The notes under the pieces are model-generated. The model was given only the letters and a program-made list of their open reading frames with translations, did no database searches and was not told where the DNA came from. Below, in pieces: positions 1 through 6,609 of a stretch of 9,238 bases of DNA. The number at the start of each line of letters is the position of its first letter. Within the stretch, counting starts at the first letter, position 1. The position numbers were made by a program, and so were the translations under genes. This DNA is from Methanobacteriota archaeon (GTDB lineage: Archaea > Halobacteriota > Methanosarcinia > Methanosarcinales > Methanoperedenaceae): positions 1 through 9,238 of the forward strand of contig JAHIHJ010000312.1 in assembly GCA_018899795.1 (NCBI GenBank). The letters are read 5' to 3'.

Positions 1-1
1 A

Positions 2-454
2 AGTGATGAGCGCCCCGGAGCCAAGTATTACAGGTGGGAGATGAAAGGCGTGCCTGTGCGCGTTGAGATAGGTCCGCGCGACCTGAAAAACAACGTGGCA
101 ACTGTCGTAAGGAGAGACAACGGGAAAAAGGAAACAGCTCCTCTAGCTAATATCGTGGAAGAGGTAAGAGATCGCTTCCGGTTTATTCATGAAAACCTGC
201 TTGAAAAAGCTGCAATTTCATTGAAAGGACGAATAAAAGATTGCAATACCCTTGAAGAAGTGAAAGAAAAGATCACGGAGGGTATAGCAAGGATAGCATG
301 GTGCAGCGAACGGGAATGCGGGCTATCGATGGAAGAAGCAGTTGGCGCAGCGATACTCGGTATCCCGGAAGGAGAACTCGGACGCGGCATGGGGAAGTGC
401 CCTGCATGCGGCAGGGAAACTGAAAATATGGCTATTATGGCAAAGACCTATTAG
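2..454 (+). CDS. proS: Prolyl-tRNA synthetase, C-terminal 150 residues (5' partial)
   Basis: This is the 3' end of a gene that begins before the window. ProRS charges tRNA(Pro) with proline in the cytoplasm. The reading frame is open from base 2, ahead of the first internal ATG at 41, and the upstream residues ([20 protein letters not shown]) belong to the conserved ProRS block that continues into EIGPRDL, so the ATG at 41 is not the true start. The following segment is the anticodon-binding domain. The last about 65 residues form the archaeal/eukaryotic-type C-terminal zinc domain, with paired cysteines in WCSERECG and KCPACGRE and the family's terminal tyrosine. Frame, length and ending are all as expected, and I see no damage. 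It ends 118 bases before uvrC on the same strand. Identification is firm; only the missing N-terminal part, with the class II catalytic core, cannot be assessed. Confidence 0.95.
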   Translation, partial: SDERPGAKYYRWEMKGVPVRVEIGPRDLKNNVATVVRRDNGKKETAPLANIVEEVRDRFRFIHENLLEKAAISLKGRIKDCNTLEEVKEKITEGIARIAWCSERECGLSMEEAVGAAILGIPEGELGRGMGKCPACGRETENMAIMAKTY

Positions 455-572
455 CCTGTCTCGGTTCATTATTTACCACTCCGGTCAAAAATATGTCTAA
501 TTTCATCCTTGAATTTTATCAGGATACGAAATGATTATGGGCACATAAAGCGGAATCTGAAATCATAATTAA

Positions 573-2324
573 ATGACCATAGATATCAAATACGCTAAAA
601 GACTCCCAAAATCCCCGGGCGTCTATCTTATGAAAGACATGGAGAACAGGGTGATCTATGTGGGAAAAGCATCATCCCTGAGGGACAGGGTGAGCCAGTA
701 TTTCAGGGAGTCCGACTCCCCTAAAACCAGGATGCTTGTGCGGAATATCAATGGTCTTGAGTATATCGTTACAGGCACCGAGGTCGAGGCGCTGGTGCTC
801 GAATCAAACCTCATAAAAGAACACGCTCCCCGCTATAACGTGAAGCTACGGGATGATAAGGCGTATCCTTTTATCAGGATAACGAACGATGAATACCCTC
901 GCATATGCATTGCCCGCAGGCGGGAGCGGGATGGGGCGGCATATTATGGTCCTTATCCAGGTTCCCGGGCTGTGCGTGAACTCATCAAAATGGCTTCCAG
1001 GCTTGGTATAAGAAGATGCAGGAAGAAGCTGCCCTGCCCGCCATGTCTTAACTATCATATAAAGCAGTGCGCGGCTCCATGCGCTGGCATTGTGTCTAAA
1101 GAGGAATATCTCGGGATCATCAGGAATGTGTCCGAACTCCTCAAAGGAAGACATAACCAGTTGATCCAGTCACTTACTCATGAGATGGAACTGCTTTCAA
1201 AGGACCAGGAATATGAGAAAGCAGCGCACCTCCGCGACCAGATCAATGCTCTGCAGGAAATTTCTGAAAAACAGCGCGTTAATGTGCCCGGTCAAAAAGA
1301 ACAGGATGTGCTCGCTTATGCCATCGCAGGAGAAAAAGCGGCTCTGCAGGTATTCCATGTAAGTGAAGGGAAACTTCGGGGGCGGGACACGTTTACACTT
1401 ACTACGGCTGGCTCTGATGAGAATGAGATGTTGTCGAGTTTTATCAAACAGTATTATCTTGATGCCATACCGCCGCAGGAATTAATAATCCCGGTTGAGA
1501 TATCGGATGGATCCATATCGCTGTGGCTCGAAGGTTTGGGTTCAAAGCTCAAGACCCCGAAGAACGCAGTGGAGAAGGGGCTTATGAACCTTGCACAGGA
1601 GAACGCAAGGATGCTGCTCGGGCAGGAATTGCTTCACGAAGGTAAAAATGAGGCGCTGCTGGCGCTCCAGAATGCGCTCGCTCTGCCTGCTGCGCCGTCA
1701 GTTATCGAGGCTTTTGATATCTCGAACATCAGCGGCACGGACGCCACGGGTTCGCTTGTGGCTTTTGAGAACGGGAAGCCTGACAAAAAGAATTACAGGA
1801 GGTTTAAAATTAAGACAGTGGAAGGCGCAGACGATTTTGCGATGATGGGAGAAGTTGTGGGGCGGGCATATGCGAGAAGGAAAGAAGAAGGAAAAAGGAT
1901 GCCCGACCTTGTATTGATCGACGGGGGAAAAGGGCAGTTGAACGCCGCGCTTGCGGCAATCGGCAGCCTGGGTCTGTCTCTTGATGTGGCGGCGCTTGCC
2001 AAGGAGTTCGAATATATTTTCCTGCCAGGAAAAGAGGCGCCGGTCATCCTGCCAGAAGGCTCGCCAGCACGGAAACTTGTGCAGAGGATACGGGATGAAG
2101 CGCACAGGTTCGCATTGGGATATCACAGGAAATTGAGGGGGAAAAGGATCGTTGAGTCGGAACTGGATAAGGTCGCAGGTATCGGGGTGAAGAAGAAACA
2201 GGCGCTGCTTCGGTATTTTGGGTCTGTGGAGAAGTTGAGGAAGGCTGATGTGGAGGAGATAGGAAAGGTGCCTGGGGTTAGTAGAAAGGATGCTGAGGGG
2301 GTGTGGAGGTATTTCGGGAAATAG
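573..2324 (+). CDS. uvrC: UvrABC excinuclease subunit C
   Basis: UvrC makes both incisions around a DNA lesion in nucleotide excision repair, acting with UvrA and UvrB. The 583-residue protein is full length (E. coli UvrC is about 610). It has an N-terminal GIY-YIG nuclease at about 10-92 with G16-V-Y18, Y29-V-G31, K32, R39, E77 and N89 in the expected places. A cysteine cluster follows (C149, C155, C158, C166, C170), matching the region that binds an Fe-S cluster in some UvrC proteins. The UVR motif that contacts UvrB is at about 203-233. The RNase H-like endonuclease domain spans about 375-525 with a DDH triad of D382, D450 and H511, and tandem helix-hairpin-helix motifs occupy about 530-583. 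No key residue is missing. The ATG at 573 directly precedes the conserved start of the nuclease domain; no Shine-Dalgarno is visible, so a leaderless or short-leader mRNA is possible. UvrC is bacterial in origin, and methanogens are known to carry transferred uvrABC. Its partners uvrA and uvrB are not in this window. Confidence 0.97.
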   Translation: MTIDIKYAKRLPKSPGVYLMKDMENRVIYVGKASSLRDRVSQYFRESDSPKTRMLVRNINGLEYIVTGTEVEALVLESNLIKEHAPRYNVKLRDDKAYPFIRITNDEYPRICIARRRERDGAAYYGPYPGSRAVRELIKMASRLGIRRCRKKLPCPPCLNYHIKQCAAPCAGIVSKEEYLGIIRNVSELLKGRHNQLIQSLTHEMELLSKDQEYEKAAHLRDQINALQEISEKQRVNVPGQKEQDVLAYAIAGEKAALQVFHVSEGKLRGRDTFTLTTAGSDENEMLSSFIKQYYLDAIPPQELIIPVEISDGSISLWLEGLGSKLKTPKNAVEKGLMNLAQENARMLLGQELLHEGKNEALLALQNALALPAAPSVIEAFDISNISGTDATGSLVAFENGKPDKKNYRRFKIKTVEGADDFAMMGEVVGRAYARRKEEGKRMPDLVLIDGGKGQLNAALAAIGSLGLSLDVAALAKEFEYIFLPGKEAPVILPEGSPARKLVQRIRDEAHRFALGYHRKLRGKRIVESELDKVAGIGVKKKQALLRYFGSVEKLRKADVEEIGKVPGVSRKDAEGVWRYFGK

Positions 2325-2356
2325 ATGGAAAACTAAATAAGTAATAAATGAGCATT

Positions 2357-2370
2357 ATGATTATAATCAT
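2357..2370. promoter_or_regulatory. Perfect 14-bp palindrome, candidate operator
   Basis: ATGATTATAATCAT is identical to its reverse complement over 14 bases. It lies in the 83-base gap between uvrC and the RHH-domain gene, 38 bases before the GTG at 2408 and just upstream of a TATA-like tract. RHH proteins bind short palindromic or repeated operators as dimers of dimers and frequently repress their own promoters, so this is the natural candidate site for the downstream protein. The gap is AT-rich, which raises the chance of a random palindrome, and no second copy or half-site array is seen in the same gap. The palindrome is directly visible; its function as an operator is inference. Confidence 0.4.
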
Positions 2371-2380
2371 TAGTACGTCT

Positions 2381-2400
2381 AAATATATCTATATAAAATA
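2381..2400 (+). promoter_or_regulatory. TATA-like tract upstream of the RHH-domain gene
   Basis: The tract AAATATATCTATATAAAATA contains two overlapping archaeal TATA-box-like cores. Archaeal TATA boxes centre about 26-27 bases before the transcription start. The first core (2381-2388, centre near 2384) would place the start close to 2410, that is on or beside the possible GTG start codon at 2408, implying a leaderless or very short-leader transcript. The second core would start transcription inside the reading frame. No clear BRE purine pair is recognised. The element is plausible by composition and position only. Confidence 0.4.
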
Positions 2401-2407
2401 GGTTTAA

Positions 2408-3895
2408 GTGATTTACATGATTCTTAGAAAAAATATCTCTTTAAATGAGGATTATCTAAAAAAACTTGAACCTCTGATGCAAAAGCACAATGGCAATCTC
2501 AGTGCGGTTATTCGTGAGGTGATCGACCTTGCAGATGTAGCATTCCAGGATCCGGATTCTGTAAAAAAACTTATTTCAGGATTAAGAAAGGAGCAGAATC
2601 TGACGTCATCAACTCTCATCTGGGCATTGAAAAATCTAGGAGGCAGACTTCCGGATGAAGAGACGGTTCACAACATCATTGGCAATAACTTTTCATCTCT
2701 TTCTGATCTGGAAAGACGCTTAAATGAACTTGGAAGCGAAGTATATTGGGGAATGTCAATTAAGATCAATTCTGATAATAATTTCCAGCCAAAAAGCGCT
2801 ACCTTTGCAATAGATGGAAAAAATCCTCATGCGAACAGGTATCTGGCTTCTGTTATTGCTTTATTAGCGGCTAAAAAGTATGAACTTGGTATTTCAGAGA
2901 TCCGAAATATCAATGGATCTTTAGAAATGAACATGATAAAAGGTGAAAATAGTTGGATACATAAAAAGATCTTAGAGAATTTTGGGAGCTTGGATGTGGT
3001 TTTTACTGAATTACACAATAAACCTGATTTCTGGAATGTCCTGATACATCTTTATGCAAAGATGAACTACGATATGGCAGTAATACCAAGACAGCTTTTT
3101 GAAGAAGTTCAGGGGGCAGGAATGACATATAAAATCACTAACTGCATTGAGCGGTTTTATGGTTGCCCCATAAATCGGATCCCTCAGGAAGATTTTTTGA
3201 AAAATTTGAAGGTCCTCTATAAAACTATGGGCTTCATAGAAGATATGGATATCAATAATGAGTCTTTAATAATACATCATAGGTTCTCCAATCCTGATGC
3301 TATTAGAAAGCTTGCCAATAATCTTGTAGAATTATTGCATCTGAATGGACGTACTTACAGCTCTACAGCTGGAGAAAATCTCATAGTCCTTAAGCAGCTT
3401 CCTGAAATTGGCAAGATCCTCATACGAATGGTAGAGGATATCAAAACAAGAGAAGAACCTGTTGCGGATTATTATACAGATCTCCTTAACATTTTAAAAA
3501 TGCTAAAAAATGTACCTTCAAATGAAGAGTTCATAAGATCGCTTGGCACCAAATTCGGTAATAAAATAATTGATAATTATAAATGTAAGAAAAATATATC
3601 TGAATGGGATCCCGGGACATTTATGAAGTATTTGCAGGATATGAGTGTGATCCTTAAGCAGGATTCAAAATGGTCAAATGTTAGCGAAAATATCATTTGT
3701 GGCAAAATTATCAACTGTCCTTTAGTAAAAACTGATGCCGAGATCAACAGTAATAATTGTATGTTTATTAAAAGCTTGTACGATATATGGATTTCGAATG
3801 CTTTCGGTGAACAAATTGAAAGAGTCCATAATATGTCACAAAACATACCATCAGGAAACGAATCTTGTGAAATCTATATCGCATTAAAATCATGA
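2408..3895 (+). CDS. Ribbon-helix-helix one-component regulator-like protein with C-terminal three-Cys domain
   Basis: I do not recognise a named gene. The 495 residues begin with an RHH-like DNA-binding segment: strand ILRKNISL (5-12), helix NEDYLKKLEPLMQKH (13-27), turn NGN, helix LSAVIREVIDLAD (31-43). Two middle segments resemble each other, each with an NPxAxRxLA helix (139-178 and 295-329). The C-terminal about 125 residues (370-495) have spaced cysteines in NCPL (C437), NNC (C451) and ESCEIYI (C487), a pattern I associate with methanogen output (MetOD1-type) and V4R-type ligand-binding domains. No signal peptide or membrane segment is evident, so it should be cytoplasmic. Start choice is uncertain. 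GTG at 2408 gives MIYMILRK; ATG at 2417 starts exactly at the RHH strand and would have GTGAT (2408-2412) as a Shine-Dalgarno. The gene is AT-rich compared with uvrC and lies 158 bases before a sensor kinase on the same strand. Likely role: a DNA-binding sensor whose signal is unknown. The RHH call is fairly secure; the C-terminal domain assignment is tentative. Confidence 0.7.
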   Translation: MIYMILRKNISLNEDYLKKLEPLMQKHNGNLSAVIREVIDLADVAFQDPDSVKKLISGLRKEQNLTSSTLIWALKNLGGRLPDEETVHNIIGNNFSSLSDLERRLNELGSEVYWGMSIKINSDNNFQPKSATFAIDGKNPHANRYLASVIALLAAKKYELGISEIRNINGSLEMNMIKGENSWIHKKILENFGSLDVVFTELHNKPDFWNVLIHLYAKMNYDMAVIPRQLFEEVQGAGMTYKITNCIERFYGCPINRIPQEDFLKNLKVLYKTMGFIEDMDINNESLIIHHRFSNPDAIRKLANNLVELLHLNGRTYSSTAGENLIVLKQLPEIGKILIRMVEDIKTREEPVADYYTDLLNILKMLKNVPSNEEFIRSLGTKFGNKIIDNYKCKKNISEWDPGTFMKYLQDMSVILKQDSKWSNVSENIICGKIINCPLVKTDAEINSNNCMFIKSLYDIWISNAFGEQIERVHNMSQNIPSGNESCEIYIALKS

Positions 3896-3902
3896 TAAGA
3901 AA

Positions 3903-3957
3903 AGGTTGGCGAAACAGAAATCGGAGTGTTATGGAAGGTAGGAAATGCCGCCAACCT
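3903..3957. repeat. Inverted repeat, 9-bp perfect arms with 37-base loop
   Basis: AGGTTGGCG (3903-3911) pairs perfectly with CGCCAACCT (3949-3957) across a 37-base purine-rich loop. It starts 7 bases after the stop codon of the RHH-domain gene and ends 96 bases before the kinase gene. The GC-rich arms stand out in an AT-rich stretch. It could be a 3'-end structure of the upstream transcript, part of a structured leader for the kinase mRNA, or a small RNA. No U-tract follows the right arm, so it is not a classical intrinsic terminator, and I match it to no known riboswitch class. Confidence 0.45.
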
Positions 3958-3990
3958 CAATCAATACTATTACCGCACAAAAGCATAATT

Positions 3991-4008
3991 ACTGTTGAGA
4001 AAAACAGT
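3991..4008. repeat. Small hairpin in the leader region of the kinase gene
   Basis: ACTGTT (3991-3996) and AACAGT (4003-4008) form a 6-bp stem around the loop GAGAAA; a flanking T:G pair could add one wobble. It lies 45 bases before the kinase start codon. The stem is short and weak, so it may be incidental or a minor element of the leader. Confidence 0.25.
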
Positions 4009-4042
4009 GTCACGAAATACAGGGTCAGAATAAATTTGATCT

Positions 4043-4047
4043 GAGGG
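4043..4047 (+). promoter_or_regulatory. Ribosome binding site of the sensor kinase
   Basis: GAGGG at 4043-4047 lies 6 bases before the ATG at 4054. It supports that start, and is clearer than the sites before uvrC or the RHH-domain gene. Confidence 0.55.
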
Positions 4048-4053
4048 AATTGA

Positions 4054-6609
4054 ATGGCTAAAACAAATCATGGCTTGAAACTGCTGATCGTCATGGTTTC
4101 GGTCTTCATTATAGGGTATATACTTGAGCCATTTAGAAACATTTCACCTTTACTGGGCGATTATTTCGAGGTTTCAACAGAGCTTTTGCCTCTTGTCATG
4201 TCTTTTTCCATCTTTGTGACGACATGGTTCGCATATAATAAAAGCAGGGATGATAATTCTTTTTTTCTTGGTGCATCTTTCTTTGTCATGGGACTTCTTG
4301 AGTTATTTCAGATGCTTTCTCATCCGTATATGCCTGATTTCATCACACCCAATTCCATTCAAAAAGCAGTAACTTTCCGGGTTATGCTATGGACGATATC
4401 TGTTTTATTATTTTTTGTAAGTGCGCATATTTATAAAGATTCAATTCCCGGAATTATCAGCAAATATGTAATATTTGCCTTTGCGATCATTTTATCTTTA
4501 ATGGTCCTTACAATCGTCTTATTTTATCCAAATCGTTTACCGGAAGTGTATTCACTTAAAGGCAGTCTTTCTACAACCTGGTTTTCCCTGGTACTTATTA
4601 CTTCAATTATGTTATTTTATTCAAGTTTCCTTTACCTGAAAAGACTACGGAAAACAGGGGAAATGAATATAATTTGTTTAATATATGGTTTTGTCTTAAC
4701 CTCCGTTAGTATTCTTGTATATTTCGATTATACCTATTCAGGATATTTGCTTCAAGCCGCAGGTTTCTATTTTGTCTATTTAGCAATGATCAAATCATCA
4801 ATAGAGAGACCGTATGAAAATCTGGCTATTGCGGAACATAAGATGCGGTATGTGGCAGAGGAGAAGTATAGAAACCTGTTCGATAATGCCAATGATGCCA
4901 TAGTAATAACCGACCTTGATGACAGGATCATTTCCTGGAATCGAAGCGCTGAGAATATTTTCGGATGGTCTGCAGAAGAGGTAGCGGAAAAAAAGTTCTC
5001 AGAGCTTGTAGTCCCACCGCGACTGCATACTGAGATGAACCATATTATGAACAATGTTATATCCGGCAACATGGCTATGGGTTTTGATTTTGTAAATCTG
5101 CATAAGGATGGGAACGAGATAGATGTGAGTATGACAATTTCTCATTTGCTAAATTCTGAACATAATATTATTGGATTGTCGAGTATAGTCAGAGATATAA
5201 CCGAGCGAAAACGTGTAGAGAAAGCGCTTCAGGAGAGTGAAGATCGATATCGCATGCTTGTAGAGCTCTCACCAAATGCAATTGCTGTTTACAGGGAAGG
5301 AAAAATTGTTTTTATGAACACATCTGGAGCAAGACTTCTTGGAGCAGAAAACCCCAAACAACTCCTTGGAAAAAATATCATAGATTTTGTGCATCCAGAT
5401 TATCGAGAACTTTTTCATGACCGGGTCCAGGTGATACTAAATGAAGGACAGGAAGCACCCCTTATCGAAGAGAAGTTCATCCGGCTTGATATGAAAGTTA
5501 TTGACGTGGAAGAGGTAGCTATGCCTTTTATATATCGGGGCAATCCTGCGGTGCAGGCGGTAATTACCGATATTACCGAGCGTAAGCTGGCTGCAGAAGC
5601 ATTACGCAGCAGCGAAGAGCAATTCCGTTCACTTATCGAGAACTCATCAGATATTATTATGATCCTAAGTGATAATGGAAAAATATTCTACCTCAGCCCT
5701 TCCATTGAAAGGTCTTTTGGATATAGACCCGAGGAGCTGATCGGTAAGAATATTTCGGAATTAATTCATCCGGATGATTTGCCGGGTTTTTTTGAGGTTT
5801 TTATTAGAAAGATCCAGAATCCAAATACAACATCATCAATAGAGTTTCGTGCCAGGCATAAAGATGGCGCCTGGCGTATTCTTGAATCAATCGGCAAAAC
5901 ACTTCCTCACGGCCTGGTTGTTACGGGTATGGTACTCAATTCACGTGACATAACTGAGCGAAAGCGGGATGAAGAGCAAATCAGATCATCTCTTCACGAA
6001 AAAGAAGTCCTTTTGAGAGAGATCCACCACAGGGTCAAGAACAATATGCAGGTGCTTTCAAGTTTGTTAAGACTTCAGTCGGATTTTTGTAAAGATAAAA
6101 ATGTTATTGAGATGTTTAATGAGAGCCGAAATAGAATTATTTCGATGTCACTTATTCATGAAAAACTTTATCTATCCAAAGACTTTACAAAAATCGATCT
6201 CAAAGGATATATAAATGAGATGGTTAATGGTCTATTTCAATCATATTGCCTCAACAAGAGTAAAATTGCGCTGAATATATATGTCGAAGACGTTCCACTA
6301 GGTATTGAATCTGCCATTCCATGTGGATTGATCATTAACGAGCTTGTTACTAACTCTTTAAAATATGCATTTCCAGGAGACAGGAATGGTGAAATTAAAA
6401 TAATCCTTCGCCTGGCAGAAGAAAATATGATCGAACTTGTAATAAGTGATAATGGGATAGGGATCCCGAAAAGTCTGAATATGCAAAAAATCGAATCACT
6501 GGGTTTGCATTTGGTTACAATGCTGGCAGAAAATCAACTAATGGGCAAGATGAATATGAATATAGATAATGGGACAGAATTTCAAATTAGATTTAGAGGA
6601 GTGAAATAA
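4054..6609 (+). CDS. MASE3-PAS-PAS-PAS-HisKA_2 membrane sensor histidine kinase
   Basis: This 851-residue protein autophosphorylates on histidine and should pass the phosphate to a receiver. Residues 1-250 hold about eight hydrophobic segments (near 8-24, 44-62, 70-89, 108-128, 135-157, 175-196, 204-224, 230-247), and the segment around 38-125 reads like a MASE3 membrane sensor domain. Three PAS domains follow at about 269-385, 394-510 and 519-640, each ending in the typical DITERK linker. The catalytic part has REIHHRVKNNMQ, with H658/H659 as phospho-acceptor (H659 by alignment to the HRxKN signature), typical of the HisKA_2/HWE-related class rather than ordinary HisKA. The ATPase domain has N-box N762-E763 and N767, D799-N-G-I-G in the G1 box and SLGLHLV at 815-821 in the G2 box, so it looks active. 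The ligands of MASE3 and of the PAS domains are unknown; no heme or flavin residue is identified. It shares one base with the next gene, the response regulator, so the two are surely co-translated. It is AT-rich compared with uvrC and gltX. Confidence 0.93.
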   Translation: MAKTNHGLKLLIVMVSVFIIGYILEPFRNISPLLGDYFEVSTELLPLVMSFSIFVTTWFAYNKSRDDNSFFLGASFFVMGLLELFQMLSHPYMPDFITPNSIQKAVTFRVMLWTISVLLFFVSAHIYKDSIPGIISKYVIFAFAIILSLMVLTIVLFYPNRLPEVYSLKGSLSTTWFSLVLITSIMLFYSSFLYLKRLRKTGEMNIICLIYGFVLTSVSILVYFDYTYSGYLLQAAGFYFVYLAMIKSSIERPYENLAIAEHKMRYVAEEKYRNLFDNANDAIVITDLDDRIISWNRSAENIFGWSAEEVAEKKFSELVVPPRLHTEMNHIMNNVISGNMAMGFDFVNLHKDGNEIDVSMTISHLLNSEHNIIGLSSIVRDITERKRVEKALQESEDRYRMLVELSPNAIAVYREGKIVFMNTSGARLLGAENPKQLLGKNIIDFVHPDYRELFHDRVQVILNEGQEAPLIEEKFIRLDMKVIDVEEVAMPFIYRGNPAVQAVITDITERKLAAEALRSSEEQFRSLIENSSDIIMILSDNGKIFYLSPSIERSFGYRPEELIGKNISELIHPDDLPGFFEVFIRKIQNPNTTSSIEFRARHKDGAWRILESIGKTLPHGLVVTGMVLNSRDITERKRDEEQIRSSLHEKEVLLREIHHRVKNNMQVLSSLLRLQSDFCKDKNVIEMFNESRNRIISMSLIHEKLYLSKDFTKIDLKGYINEMVNGLFQSYCLNKSKIALNIYVEDVPLGIESAIPCGLIINELVTNSLKYAFPGDRNGEIKIILRLAEENMIELVISDNGIGIPKSLNMQKIESLGLHLVTMLAENQLMGKMNMNIDNGTEFQIRFRGVK
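6596..6604 (+). promoter_or_regulatory. Ribosome binding site of the response regulator inside the kinase gene
   Basis: GAGGAGTGA at 6596-6604 lies within the last kinase codons, 4 bases before the ATG at 6609. It is the best Shine-Dalgarno in the window, indicates that the second gene of this pair is efficiently and separately initiated, and confirms the overlapping start. Confidence 0.6.

Noticed and set aside
41..454. ATG at 41 as a separate small gene
   Set aside because: The frame is open upstream to the window edge and those residues continue the conserved ProRS block, so this is an internal methionine.
536..552. TATA-like bases (ACATAAAG) before uvrC
   Set aside because: The distance would suit a leaderless start at 573, but the match is poor and one of several AT-rich stretches; not enough to annotate.
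1698..2126. 142-codon open frame on the minus strand inside uvrC
   Set aside because: It is fully antisense to the catalytic part of a clearly real uvrC, and its translation is cysteine- and proline-rich with no recognisable domain; a shadow of the GC-rich coding strand.
2325..2356. Terminator after uvrC
   Set aside because: No T-tract on the coding strand and no stem-loop before the palindrome.
3896..4053. C/D-box guide RNA suggested by ATGATAA near 3892 and CTGA near 4041
   Set aside because: The box C match is imperfect, the spacing is too wide, and no D'/C' pair is visible.
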